A DNA stretch of 64,000 nt from Neorhodopirellula pilleata (GTDB taxonomy: Bacteria; Planctomycetota; Planctomycetia; Pirellulales; Pirellulaceae): assembly GCF_007859915.1 (NCBI RefSeq), contig NZ_SJPM01000019.1, positions 19,826 through 83,825 on the forward strand. The letters are read 5' to 3'. Below the pieces are notes generated by a model. That model made no database searches. It was not told where the DNA came from and saw nothing but the letters and a program-made list of their open reading frames with translations. A program made the position numbers and the translations under genes. Of this stretch, positions 25,508 to 34,448 are shown piece by piece. Every line of letters starts with the position of its first letter. Within the stretch, counting starts at the first letter, position 1.

Positions 25508-27646
25508 TCACTCGGCACTATCGGTTGTTTCGTATCGGGCTCGGAACTCGGCTTCGCTGAGTACCTCGACCCCCAACGCTTCGGCTTTGGCTAGTTTGCT
25601 GCCGGCTTTTTCGCCGGCGATGACGAAGTCGGTCTTCTTGCTCACGCTGCCGGCGGCCCGCCCACCGAGGGCTTCGATGCGTTCTTTAATCTCGTCGCGG
25701 GTGTAATGTTCCAGCGTTCCGGTCGCGACGACGTTCTTGCCCGCGAGCGGCAATTCACTCGGGTCGACGTCGACTTCCACCGGTTCGGGTTCGGACATCA
25801 CGACGCCGATGGCTTCCAGGTCCGTCACGATCGCGGCCCCGACATCACTGGCGAGGAATCCCACAAGGCTTTCGGCGATGCGTTCGCCGATCTCGTGGAT
25901 GGACGCGATTTGGTCGGTGGTCGCTTGCCGGAGCAGTTCCAAATTCCAAAACTTCGCGGTGATCAGTTTGGCAACCCGTGGTCCGACGTGGCGGATACTG
26001 ATCGACGACAAGACTCGGGCGAGACCTCGAGTACGGCTTGCCTCGATGCCTTGGATCAAGTTCTCCGCGTTCTTTTGTCCGAACTGGACGTCGATCATCT
26101 CATCGCCTTTGCCTTTGCGTTGCCTCGGCCAAGTCAAACCGGCGAGCGTCTCGGCGTCGAGCCGATAAAGATCGGCGTACGATGCAACGAGTTTTTTTCC
26201 CAACAACAGATCGACGACCTCTTCGCCCAATCCGTCGATGTCCATCCCCGTGCGGCTTCCGAAGTAAATCAAACGTTGGCGGAGTTGGGCGGGGCACTGC
26301 GGATTGATGCAGCGGATATAAACGCCGCCGTCGTCCTGTTTGAGCGGCCCGTCGCATTCGGGGCATCGGGTCGGGAATTCAAATCGCGGCAGGTCGCCGG
26401 TGCGTGCGTGCTTCTCGACTCGCACCACCTTGGGAATGATCTTGCCCGCCTTTTCGACGACCACGAGGTCACCCACACGGACGTCCAAGCGTTCGATCTC
26501 GTCGGCATTATGGAGTGAGGCACGCGAGACGGTCGTGTCGGCGATATCGACGGGGGTCAGGTACGCGACCGGGGTGATCGTGCCGGCCTTGCCGACTTGG
26601 ACTTCGATCGCTTCGAGTCGCGTCGTCGCCTCGTAGCGTTCAAACTTATACGCGATCACCCATCGAGGGCTCTTGCTGCGCACACCGAGTTTCTCGCGTT
26701 GGGCGAACGAATCGACTTTGAAAACGATGCCATCGATCTCGAAAGGCAACTCCGACATTTCGGTTTCCAGTTCCGCAACCGCCGCGAGCGCTTGTTCGGT
26801 GGATGCCAATCGCACCGCATCGGGCGTGGCGGGAATGCCCATCGACTCGACCCACTTGAGAAACGTCATGTGGTCGGTCACGTCGATGCCGTCGAGTTGG
26901 CCACTGCCGTGACAAAAGAATCGTAACTTTCGTTCGCTTGCGATCTTCGGATCGAGCAACCGGATCGTTCCGGCGGTAACGTTGCGTGTGTTCTTGTAAG
27001 GTTCCAGTCCGGCTTCGGCTTGGCGAACGTTGAGGTCCGCGAGATCCGCACCGGTCATGTAGATTTCGCCGCGAAGTTCGACCACTTTGGGCGGGTTGTC
27101 GGTATTGAGCTTCAATGGAAGATCGCGGATCGTGCGGACGTTGTGCGTGATATCATCGCCGACGACGCCGTTACCCCGCGTCAAGCCGAGTGTCAAAACC
27201 CCGTCTTCGTATCGAATCGACCCGGCCACTCCGTCGATCTTGTATTCCATCACCCACGCAACCGGTTGGTCGTCGTCATTCGCTTCGGCCTGAAGGGCTT
27301 TTTCGATTCGCAACATCGCGGCCTTCAGTTCATCACGGCTGTAGGTGTTGTCGATCGAAAGCATCGGCACTTGATGAGGAACCTGGACGAGATGATCGAC
27401 CACGTCGCCGCCGACCCGCAACGTCGGCGAGTCCGGCTGAACATGTTCGGGATGGGCTCGTTCCAAACTCGCTAATTCCTCCATCAATCGGTCGTACTCA
27501 AGGTCCGAGATTTCGGGTTGGGCAAGTTGGTAGTACAGGCGATCGTGATGGCGGATCGACTCACTTAACTCGGCGATCCGTTGCTGTGGGTCCGACTCGG
27601 TTTTGCCGTTTGATTCGGTATTGGGGCGTGGGCTGGAGGACGACAT
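25508..27646 (-). CDS. ligA: NAD-dependent DNA ligase
   Basis: This 712-aa enzyme seals nicks during replication using NAD+. The N-terminal Ia region (YDRLMEELASLE) is near residue 50. The adenylation motif is EYKIDGVAGSIRYEDG (K-x-DG, near 130). An OB-fold region follows, then a four-cysteine zinc finger (CPECDGPL...CINPQCPAQ). The helix-hairpin-helix region holds RHVGPRVAKLI and IHEIGERIAESL. A C-terminal BRCT domain (residues 635-700) starts with LAGKNVVATGTLEHYTRDEI. All expected domains are present. I start at ATG 27646 rather than the longer frame at 27694, because the extra residues are not ligase-like. It is divergent from the cyclase gene. Confidence 0.95.
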   Translation of the reverse strand: MSSSSPRPNTESNGKTESDPQQRIAELSESIRHHDRLYYQLAQPEISDLEYDRLMEELASLERAHPEHVQPDSPTLRVGGDVVDHLVQVPHQVPMLSIDNTYSRDELKAAMLRIEKALQAEANDDDQPVAWVMEYKIDGVAGSIRYEDGVLTLGLTRGNGVVGDDITHNVRTIRDLPLKLNTDNPPKVVELRGEIYMTGADLADLNVRQAEAGLEPYKNTRNVTAGTIRLLDPKIASERKLRFFCHGSGQLDGIDVTDHMTFLKWVESMGIPATPDAVRLASTEQALAAVAELETEMSELPFEIDGIVFKVDSFAQREKLGVRSKSPRWVIAYKFERYEATTRLEAIEVQVGKAGTITPVAYLTPVDIADTTVSRASLHNADEIERLDVRVGDLVVVEKAGKIIPKVVRVEKHARTGDLPRFEFPTRCPECDGPLKQDDGGVYIRCINPQCPAQLRQRLIYFGSRTGMDIDGLGEEVVDLLLGKKLVASYADLYRLDAETLAGLTWPRQRKGKGDEMIDVQFGQKNAENLIQGIEASRTRGLARVLSSISIRHVGPRVAKLITAKFWNLELLRQATTDQIASIHEIGERIAESLVGFLASDVGAAIVTDLEAIGVVMSEPEPVEVDVDPSELPLAGKNVVATGTLEHYTRDEIKERIEALGGRAAGSVSKKTDFVIAGEKAGSKLAKAEALGVEVLSEAEFRARYETTDSAE

Positions 27647-27762
27647 GATCACAATTCCAAGAAGATGTCTTGAGGGAGCGAGGCATCTTATCAAAGTTGG
27701 CTACAATGCGGACATGCCTCGGATTCTATTGCACCACCATTTCAAAATTCAGACCGCCGTTG

Positions 27763-29850
27763 ATGTCGACGACTACGCCAAGAACGCCCGCCTCGCCGAT
27801 CAGAGTGAAAGTGACCTTAAAGCGGGGACACAAGGAATTCCACATCGGCGAAAGTGGCTTGCCGTTGGAAATCGGGCGACAGTCGCGTGGGGAAGACGTC
27901 TCGGTTTTGTGCACCGTGCAGGACCACGGAAATCAGTTTCGCATCGCGATCGCCGAGATCACGGTGCTGAGCTTGCCTCGGCACGCATTGCGGATCGAAG
28001 CTTCGCAATCGGGCGAGTTGGTATGCGTGAACTTGCACTCGCAATCCGCCTTCCGTGTGTCGCATCGATCTGACCCGGTGATGCCGGGTGAACGAGTTGC
28101 GTTTGAGAATCAACTGATCATCGCATTACCGGAGGACTTTGTCGTCGAGATCAATGTGGTCATGACGTCTCGATCGGGTGCCGGCGGAGACCCGTCCCGA
28201 ACCAACGAAGTGGCCGCGACGACTCCGTTCCGAACGATCACCCGAGACGAGTTGGCTAGTTCGATCGATGGGGGCGATTTCACGATGCCGCTCAACCCCC
28301 ATGCGAGCTTTGCCAGGACCTTCGCCAGTGATTCCAATACCGAACGTCGCCAAGGCGCGATCGATCTCGTTCGTCAAGCTCTCGCGGTTGTGAAGAAGTC
28401 GGCTGGCAGCGATGAGTTTTTTGAAACGGCCGTTCATAGCGTTGCCAAGATGATTGAGCTCGACCGAGCTTACGTGTTGATCCACGAAGGCGGAGGTGCG
28501 GGCGTCGGAGGTCACTGGTCGGTACGTGCTAGTTATCTCGAGAAGGAGCAGCGACGAGTCCCGCCGGCGAACTTCGGCCACCGGGACGGTGATTCCGGCG
28601 ATACCGCCGCAGCAAGCGGACCGTCTTCTAAACACCAGGTCGGCATGCCCGACAAGGACACCGCGATGCCTTCGGGCAGTCGGACGTTGTTACAACAGGT
28701 CTTGAAAGAACGACAAACGATCATCTACGAACCGGAGAGTTATCAACACACGGTCGGTTCCTCGATCATGTTGCTTGATCGTGCTGTTGCCGCGCCCATT
28801 TTCGACGATCACGGGGAAGTCGTTGGTGCGCTCTACGGCGACCGCACCCTCGGATCCGCTCACGCCGATTCGCCGATTGATGATTTGGAAGCGATGTTGT
28901 TGGAAGTCATGGCCGGAGCCGTCTCGGCGGGCATGAATCGTCAACGTCACGAAGCGATTCAAAACTCAATGACGCAGTTTTTCTCGCCGGCGATCACCCA
29001 ACGGTTGCTGCAAAACGAAGATCTCTTGACCGGTCGCGATGCGGAAGTTTCCGTGTTGTTTTGTGATATTCGCGGATTCAGTTCGATCAGCGAACGGGTC
29101 GGACCGGAGAAGACGATCCAGTGGATCAACGATGTGTTTACCAAGCTAAGTCGTTGCGTGGTTCGCACCGATGGAGTGTTGGTCAACTACATCGGAGACG
29201 AACTCGTCGCGATGTGGGGCGCTCCGGCGGAACAACCCGATCATGCCCGCCGGGCGTGCGAGGCCGCCTGTCAGATGCTGCAAGAAATCGATCCGCTACG
29301 TGAACGATGGAAAGCCATCACGCCGGAAAAGTTCGGCGTCGGTATCGGAATTCATACCGGCATCGCACGTGTCGGCAACACGGGTTCGGAGGTCAAGTTC
29401 CAATATGGTCCCCTGGGCAATACCGTCAACTTGGCCAGCCGGGTGCAAAACATTACCAAGAAATTCGGGATCACGGCGATCATTACCGAAGCGACCCGCG
29501 ACGCATTAAAGGCAGTCGTTGCGAACGAATCTCCCGCTTCGGATTGTTTGGAACATTTGCAAACTCGACGTCTGGCGACCGTGCGGCCACTCGGGATCAC
29601 CGAAACGGTTGACCTTTATCAATTGCAAACCGGCAACGATCCGACGTGGCAATCGATGGCTCAGCGGTATGAATCGGCTCTCGACCTTTACCATCAATCC
29701 GATCTAACGGGAGCGGCTCGAGTGCTCGCATCGCTCGTCCACGAACATCCCGATGACACACCCAGTGTCGTATTGCTCGGCCGCGTCGTCGATGCGATCA
29801 CCAGTCGTAGCGAAACGATCAACCCGGTGATGGAATTCAAAACGAAATGA
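27763..29850 (+). CDS. FHA-like/GAF class III nucleotidyl cyclase
   Basis: This protein of about 695 aa has an N-terminal region (residues 1-125) resembling an FHA fold (FHIGESGLPLEIGRQ). A GAF domain follows (about 215-400, with GALYGDRTLGS). A class III cyclase domain follows from about 427 (VSVLFCDIRGFSSI, GDELVAMWG, NTVNLASR), then a helical tail. Both metal-binding aspartates and the transition-state Asn and Arg are present. The two substrate-specifying positions are not canonical: Asn475 stands where Lys is expected and Gly549 where Asp or Thr is expected. It is likely a soluble signalling enzyme making a cyclic nucleotide, with the nucleotide uncertain. ATG 27763 is chosen; in-frame starts at 27670 and 27706 are possible. 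Confidence 0.83.
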   Translation: MSTTTPRTPASPIRVKVTLKRGHKEFHIGESGLPLEIGRQSRGEDVSVLCTVQDHGNQFRIAIAEITVLSLPRHALRIEASQSGELVCVNLHSQSAFRVSHRSDPVMPGERVAFENQLIIALPEDFVVEINVVMTSRSGAGGDPSRTNEVAATTPFRTITRDELASSIDGGDFTMPLNPHASFARTFASDSNTERRQGAIDLVRQALAVVKKSAGSDEFFETAVHSVAKMIELDRAYVLIHEGGGAGVGGHWSVRASYLEKEQRRVPPANFGHRDGDSGDTAAASGPSSKHQVGMPDKDTAMPSGSRTLLQQVLKERQTIIYEPESYQHTVGSSIMLLDRAVAAPIFDDHGEVVGALYGDRTLGSAHADSPIDDLEAMLLEVMAGAVSAGMNRQRHEAIQNSMTQFFSPAITQRLLQNEDLLTGRDAEVSVLFCDIRGFSSISERVGPEKTIQWINDVFTKLSRCVVRTDGVLVNYIGDELVAMWGAPAEQPDHARRACEAACQMLQEIDPLRERWKAITPEKFGVGIGIHTGIARVGNTGSEVKFQYGPLGNTVNLASRVQNITKKFGITAIITEATRDALKAVVANESPASDCLEHLQTRRLATVRPLGITETVDLYQLQTGNDPTWQSMAQRYESALDLYHQSDLTGAARVLASLVHEHPDDTPSVVLLGRVVDAITSRSETINPVMEFKTK

Positions 29851-29877
29851 TCGCACGCTTACTTCTCGGATGATGCT

Positions 29878-30648
29878 TCAGACCTTTTGGATTTTTCCGA
29901 CCAGTTTTCTAGTCGCGAATCGAGGCAAGAACCCGACTCCGGTCACCATCAATCGATTTCGCCATCCAGGAATGATAATGTCTTCTTTGTTCTGGTAACC
30001 GTCGTACCCTGCTTTGGCGACCGCTGCGGCAGGCATCGCGGCGGCGGCGAAAAAGTCAAATTTTCCCATTCCGGAGTCGTCGCCAAAACCTGTTTCGGTC
30101 GGTCCCGGAGCTAGCAACGAGACATTGACGCCGGTGCCGGCGAGTTCTTCCCGCAAACCTTCGGTAAAGGAAAGGACATAAGCTTTGGTCGCATAATAGA
30201 CGGACATGTTCGGTCCGGCTTGGTACGCGGCGATGCTTCCGACGTTGAGCACGCCGCCTCGACCACGCTCGATCATTCCTGGCAACAATAAACGGGTCAA
30301 CCGAGTGAGAGCGACGATATTGACCATCACCATGCTCGTTTGTCGATCTGCGGAAAGGTCGGCAAATTTTCCTAATGCACCAAAACCGGCGTTGTTGACT
30401 AAGTGGTCAATCACAAGATCACGCTCGGCGAGCGCGTTAACAAGATCGTCGGTGGCACCGGGTTGAGATAAATCGACCGGGACAACCGTAGCCTTGATCT
30501 TGTGTTGCGAGCGAAGGTCATCGGCGAGGCGTTCTAGTTCATCCTCACGGCGAGCCACCAGCACGACATCATCGCCGCCGGCGGCGAACAGCTTCGCGAG
30601 TTCCAGCCCGATGCCCGAAGAGGCGCCGGTAATGAGCGTGGTGGGCAT
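29878..30648 (-). CDS. short-chain dehydrogenase/reductase
   Basis: This protein of about 256 aa is a classical SDR. It has the cofactor motif TGASSGIGLELA near residue 6, the structural NNAGFGALG, and active-site Ser in VGSIAAYQAG with YYATKAYV (Y-x3-K). The Arg residues after the first glycine motif (VLVARREDELERL) favour NADP(H). I start at ATG 30648, immediately before the first beta strand. The open frame runs to 30690 but adds 14 non-conserved residues. Substrate is unknown. It converges with the cyclase gene. Confidence 0.88.
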   Translation of the reverse strand: MPTTLITGASSGIGLELAKLFAAGGDDVVLVARREDELERLADDLRSQHKIKATVVPVDLSQPGATDDLVNALAERDLVIDHLVNNAGFGALGKFADLSADRQTSMVMVNIVALTRLTRLLLPGMIERGRGGVLNVGSIAAYQAGPNMSVYYATKAYVLSFTEGLREELAGTGVNVSLLAPGPTETGFGDDSGMGKFDFFAAAAMPAAAVAKAGYDGYQNKEDIIIPGWRNRLMVTGVGFLPRFATRKLVGKIQKV

Positions 30649-30818
30649 CTTGAACTCGTGAGTTAGTGAAAGCGGTATCGAAAAGGGCAATGAGCGTGTT
30701 TCGCATCCTCGCCAAAAGACCTGAAGAAATCAGGCGACTCGAGGAGGCTGTCCCTTCGCTTAGCACTGAGTGCATTCGCCGTGCCGCTGTCCGCGAAGTC
30801 GATCCAGTTGGTGCGAGA

Positions 30819-31571
30819 TCATTGCAATCGCGGTGGCACGGGGAATTGCAACGAGAACTTCGTGCCGCGTCCGACTTCGCTTTGAACGCTGATTCGTCCG
30901 CCGTGGGCTTCGATGATTTTCCTCGCCGTCGGCAAGCCTAAACCCGAGCCGCCGTCCTTGGTGCTGTAGAACGGCTCGAACATGTGCATCACGGTGTTGT
31001 CGTCGACGCCCGTTCCGCTGTCGATCAGATCCAAAAGCACGCCGCCCCGGTTGCTGTAAGTTCGCGCCCATAACTGGCCGCCTTCGGGCATTGCTTCGAG
31101 TGCGTTCTTAACGAGGTTCATCAGCGCCGACTGCAACGAGTCGCTATGCAAGCGGATCATCGGCAGGTCAGGATCGAGGTAGCGTTGCAGGTCGACTTTC
31201 TGCGCGTCGGCTTGGGCTTGATAGGCGTCGAGGACTCGCCAGACCTGGTCGTTGAGGCTGCCCGGCACGAGATCGATTTGTCGCAATCGTGCATAACGCA
31301 AAAAGTCACGCAGCAATCCTTCCATCCGCTCGCATTGGTCGCGGACCATGTCGACACGGGGCAGGCACCGGCGGCTCGCCGGCGTGTCGATCTCGACCAA
31401 GTCCTCACTGAGCAAATCGATATTCATGTGAATGATCGACAGCGGGTTCTTGATCTCGTGGGCGAGCGAGCCGGCGAGTTCGGCGAGTTCTTCGTATTGG
31501 CTGCGGGCGACGTCCATTTCGGCCTGGTGGGCGGCCGCCTGACGAGCCCGCTCTTGTTTGGATGAATTCAT
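30819..31571 (-). CDS. soluble sensor histidine kinase (HisKA + HATPase)
   Basis: This 250-aa kinase core has no sensor or membrane domain. The phosphoacceptor H-box is LAGSLAHEIKNPLSIIHMNI near residue 36, N-box MNLVKNALEAMPEGGQLW, G1 box LDLIDSGTGVDD, F/G2 box FEPFYSTKDGGSGLGLPTARKIIEAHGG. It starts with a short coiled-coil-like helix (residues 1-32). The signal must therefore come through that helix or a partner. No response regulator is adjacent. It resembles NtrB/AtoS-type kinases. Confidence 0.88.
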   Translation of the reverse strand: MNSSKQERARQAAAHQAEMDVARSQYEELAELAGSLAHEIKNPLSIIHMNIDLLSEDLVEIDTPASRRCLPRVDMVRDQCERMEGLLRDFLRYARLRQIDLVPGSLNDQVWRVLDAYQAQADAQKVDLQRYLDPDLPMIRLHSDSLQSALMNLVKNALEAMPEGGQLWARTYSNRGGVLLDLIDSGTGVDDNTVMHMFEPFYSTKDGGSGLGLPTARKIIEAHGGRISVQSEVGRGTKFSLQFPVPPRLQ

Positions 31572-31691
31572 GCCGGAATTGTAACGTCTTGCCGACCGAT
31601 CGCATCACCTCGACGAAACAGCCCCGACGGGTTAAAACAGATCACTCGGATTTCACAAAAACTCAACGAATTACGGACCCCTTCGTCACCC

Positions 31692-32963
31692 ATGTCGACC
31701 GCCACCGCCGAAAACCGTACCGAACCTCAAGACCCTTATTTCCAAAGCCTGTTCGCCGAGCGAATTGGTGGTGCCAATTATGGCAAAGGCACCGAGATCT
31801 ACAAGTTTGAGAAGATCAAGCGGGCCAAACGCAAGGCGCTCGCCGATCACCCTGAACGAAAATTGTTGGACTTCGGCATCGGCGAAAACGATTCGATGGC
31901 CGCCCCGAGCATCCGCGAAAAGATGCAGGTGGAAATCAACCGCATCGAGAATCGTGGGTACGCCGACAACGGGGTCGCCGAGTACAAGGAAGCGGCCGCT
32001 CGTTTCATGGACCGTCATTTCGGCGTGAAGCTGAACGCGGCGACTCAGATCAACCACTGCATCGGCAGCAAGCCCGCCTACGCGATGTTGCCGGCGTGTT
32101 TTATCAACCCCGGCGACATCACGATGATGACCGTGCCCGGCTACCCCGTCGCCGGCACCCACACGCGTTACTACGGTGGCGAGGTTTACCGCTTGCCGCT
32201 GTTGGCCGAGAACCGTTTTCTGCCGGACCTCGACGCGATCCCCGACGATATTTTTCGCCGGACCAAGTTGATGGTGTTGAACTATCCCAACTCACCGACC
32301 GGTGGAACGGCCCCGGCCGAGTTTTTTGAAAAGGTCGTCAAGCTCGCCAAAGAAAAGGAATTCGTGGTCGTCAACGACGCGGCGCACGTCATGTTAACGT
32401 TCGACGGACGTCCGACGAGTTTTCTGGAAACGCCGGGGGCTCTCGACGTCGGCGTCGAAGTGCATTCGATGAGCAAAGGTTACGACATGATCGGATGGCG
32501 AATGGGATTCGTTGCCGGTCATCCGTTGATCGTGCAAGCGTTCGCGGACGTCAAGGACAACAGCGACAGCGGTCAGTTCATCGCCACCCAAAAAGCGGCT
32601 GCGGCGGCGCTCGATGACGATTCGATCCCGGAACAAATCCGCGCCAAGTATCGCCGACGAATGGAAAAACTGGTCAAGGTACTCAAGGACGCGGGCTTCG
32701 ACGCCGAGATGCCCGGCGGGACCTATTTCCTGTACACCAAGTCGCCGACCCACACGGCCTCGGGCGAGACCTTCGCCGCCGCCGAAGACGCGACGCGATT
32801 CTTGATCGAACAGAACGGCATCGTGACGGTTCCTTGGGATGACGCCGGTTCTTTCTTGCGATTCAGCGTGACGTACATCGCCGAAGACGAAGCGGCCGAA
32901 GACGCGTTGATGGCGGAGACGGCCGCGCGTTTGGCCGGGGTGGGCTTTCAATGGAAATCCTAG
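31692..32963 (+). CDS. dapL: LL-diaminopimelate aminotransferase
   Basis: This 423-aa PLP-dependent fold-type I aminotransferase converts tetrahydrodipicolinate directly to LL-diaminopimelate in lysine/cell-wall precursor synthesis. The start LLDFGIGENDSMAAPSI and NRGYADNGVAEYKEAAARFM match the DapL family. The PLP lysine is in SMSKGYDMIGWRMGF and the substrate-side LNYPNSPTGG is present. DapL is known from Chlamydiae, Planctomycetes, Cyanobacteria and plants, supporting the taxonomic guess. It overlaps aroC by 13 bases, so the two are coupled. Confidence 0.9.
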   Translation: MSTATAENRTEPQDPYFQSLFAERIGGANYGKGTEIYKFEKIKRAKRKALADHPERKLLDFGIGENDSMAAPSIREKMQVEINRIENRGYADNGVAEYKEAAARFMDRHFGVKLNAATQINHCIGSKPAYAMLPACFINPGDITMMTVPGYPVAGTHTRYYGGEVYRLPLLAENRFLPDLDAIPDDIFRRTKLMVLNYPNSPTGGTAPAEFFEKVVKLAKEKEFVVVNDAAHVMLTFDGRPTSFLETPGALDVGVEVHSMSKGYDMIGWRMGFVAGHPLIVQAFADVKDNSDSGQFIATQKAAAAALDDDSIPEQIRAKYRRRMEKLVKVLKDAGFDAEMPGGTYFLYTKSPTHTASGETFAAAEDATRFLIEQNGIVTVPWDDAGSFLRFSVTYIAEDEAAEDALMAETAARLAGVGFQWKS

Positions 32964-34180
32964 GCGGCCCGCACTACGCCGTCGCCGGTGCCGGTGAATC
33001 CCACGGCCCGGCCGTCACCACAATCATTCATGGATGCCCGCCGGGACACCGGATCCGACGGACCGAAGTGCAACCGTACCTCGATCGCCGCCGTCCGGGC
33101 GGCAACAAGCACGGCACGCCTCGCAACGAGAAAGACAAAGTCGTGTTCCTGTCGGGGTTGTACCGCGACGACGTCGACTTGTTATTGACGGGCTCCCGAT
33201 TGTCGGTCGATGTCGATGGTGCCACTTTCGAAACCGAAGGTTACGAAGACGGTTTCACCACCGGAGAACCGATCGCCGCGATCGTGCTTTCGACGAGCAA
33301 AAAATCAGGCGACTACACGCAGTTCACCGGCCCCGGCGGCGAAGTTCGGCCCGGTCACACGGATCTAGTCAAGTACCATCAATCCAAAGGGTTCGTCGAT
33401 ATCCGAGGCGGCGGCCGGTCGAGCTACCGCAGCACGATCAGCGATGTGATCGGCGGCAGCGTCGCAAGGATCGTGTTGAAGCAGATGTTCGGTGTTGAGA
33501 TCCTTTCGTCGATCACCCAAGTCGGAACGCTGAAGGCGACGAGCCGGCTCAGCGAATCGATCGGGGCATCCAACCCTTCGGCCGAAACGATCGCGGATTA
33601 TCAAACCAAGCTCGACGCCAACGAGATCCCAACGATCGATGCCGCGTTCGCCGACCAGGCCAGCGAGTTGATCAAGGAAACTCGCAAGCGTGGTGATTCG
33701 CTCGGGGCGGCCGTGGAGGTTGTCGCGGTGAATGTGCCGCCGTTGCTCGGACAACCGCTGTATCAAAGCCTCAAGGTTCGCTTGATGGGGGCACTCGGCG
33801 GGCTCAACGCGGTTCAGTCTTGCGAGATCGGAGCGGGCGTCGCCGTGATCGAGCGGGTCGGCAGCGAGAACAACGATCCGATCCGGCGCGACGGTTATCG
33901 ATCCAACACGCATGGCGGATTGCTCGGCGGGATCACGACGGGGAACCCATTGGTTGCGCGGGTCGGTTTCAAGCCGACGTCGACGATCAACTTGCCTCAA
34001 GAATCGGTCACCAAGGATTTGCGGGAGATCGAATTCGAGCTGGCCAAAGGTCGCCATGATCCCTGCGTCGGAGTCCGCGCGGGCGTGACGCTCGAATCGC
34101 GAATGGCGATCGAGCTGCTTAACGCTTTGTTGGCTTACCAAGGGTCGGCACATGCCGGAGACGCGATCAAACTGTTTTGA
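32951..34180 (+). CDS. aroC: chorismate synthase
   Basis: This 409-aa FMN-dependent enzyme makes chorismate from EPSP, the last step of the shikimate pathway. It has the N-terminal GESHGPAVTTIIHGCPPGHRI, then RRPGGNKHGTPRNEKD and RGGGRSSYRSTISDVIGGSVAR. The C-terminal NTHGGLLGGITTGNPLVARVGFKPTSTI and GRHDPCVGVRA are also present, the latter carrying the conserved FMN and phosphate-binding residues. Length is slightly above the usual 360 aa. It overlaps the end of dapL by 13 bases, indicating translational coupling. Confidence 0.95.
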   Translation: MEILGGPHYAVAGAGESHGPAVTTIIHGCPPGHRIRRTEVQPYLDRRRPGGNKHGTPRNEKDKVVFLSGLYRDDVDLLLTGSRLSVDVDGATFETEGYEDGFTTGEPIAAIVLSTSKKSGDYTQFTGPGGEVRPGHTDLVKYHQSKGFVDIRGGGRSSYRSTISDVIGGSVARIVLKQMFGVEILSSITQVGTLKATSRLSESIGASNPSAETIADYQTKLDANEIPTIDAAFADQASELIKETRKRGDSLGAAVEVVAVNVPPLLGQPLYQSLKVRLMGALGGLNAVQSCEIGAGVAVIERVGSENNDPIRRDGYRSNTHGGLLGGITTGNPLVARVGFKPTSTINLPQESVTKDLREIEFELAKGRHDPCVGVRAGVTLESRMAIELLNALLAYQGSAHAGDAIKLF

Positions 34181-34183
34181 TCT

Positions 34184-34242
34184 CGCCCTCTTTATCCTAC
34201 ACATCTTTTTGACCCCCACGAGCTCGTCTCGTGGGTGAATAA
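34184..34242. repeat. dispersed repeat, direct copy of 47888-47946
   Basis: The 59-base unit begins CGCCCTCTTTATCC and includes the CCCACGAG-CTCGT-CTCGTGGG hairpin. The copy at 47888-47946 differs by one base or so. Both sit just downstream of a plus-strand gene end. Confidence 0.85.
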
Positions 34243-34270
34243 GGTTCGCCAGCTAGACAGCGACGCCCTC

Positions 34271-34339
34271 CCCACCCTCCGAGTTTCACTTGTGCTCGCC
34301 GCTTCAAGCGGCGAGCACAAGTGAAACTCGGAGGGTGGG
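34271..34339. repeat. perfect 34-bp-arm palindrome
   Basis: The arms 34271-34304 and 34306-34339 are fully complementary with a one-base centre. The left arm begins CCCACCCTCCGAGTTTCACT. It lies inside what is otherwise a repeat unit continuous at 47.9 kb, so it looks like an insertion. Its function is unknown; it could extrude as a cruciform or act as a terminator, but it lacks a U-tract. Confidence 0.9.
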
Positions 34340-34412
34340 GCGAATTGCGGCTTGCGTCTAGCTTGCCAACCTCGGCTTCCTGCCAGACGAGCTGGCAGGG
34401 GAGCGATCCATA
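34340..34412. repeat. second half of the dispersed repeat, copy of 47950-48026
   Basis: It runs from GGGCGAATTGCGGCTTGCG through GCTTCCTGCCAGACGAGCTG, including a small GCCAG-ACGAG-CTGGC hairpin, and recurs nearly unchanged at 47950-48026. There the two halves are adjacent without the palindrome. Confidence 0.8.
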
Positions 34413-34419
34413 CCTACTG

Positions 34420-34443
34420 GTTCCCAGGCCGGAGCCTGGGAAC
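34420..34443. terminator. hairpin downstream of the four-repeat protein gene
   Basis: GTTCCCAGGC-CGGA-GCCTGGGAAC is a perfect 10-bp stem with a four-base loop, just beyond the stop of the minus-strand gene at 34449. The same stem family occurs at 37449-37474. A U-tract is missing on the plus strand, and on the minus strand the run is weak. Confidence 0.45.
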
Positions 34444-34448
34444 GAGGG

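Noticed and set aside
25238..25518. Open frames of SLSL, KLKL, PKPK or NLNL repeats on both strands
   Set aside because: They are by-products of the six-base repeat period and have no start signals or protein-like content.
25708..27475. Plus-strand open frames opposite ligA
   Set aside because: These are antisense shadows caused by GC-rich codon use; ligA is a complete conserved gene.
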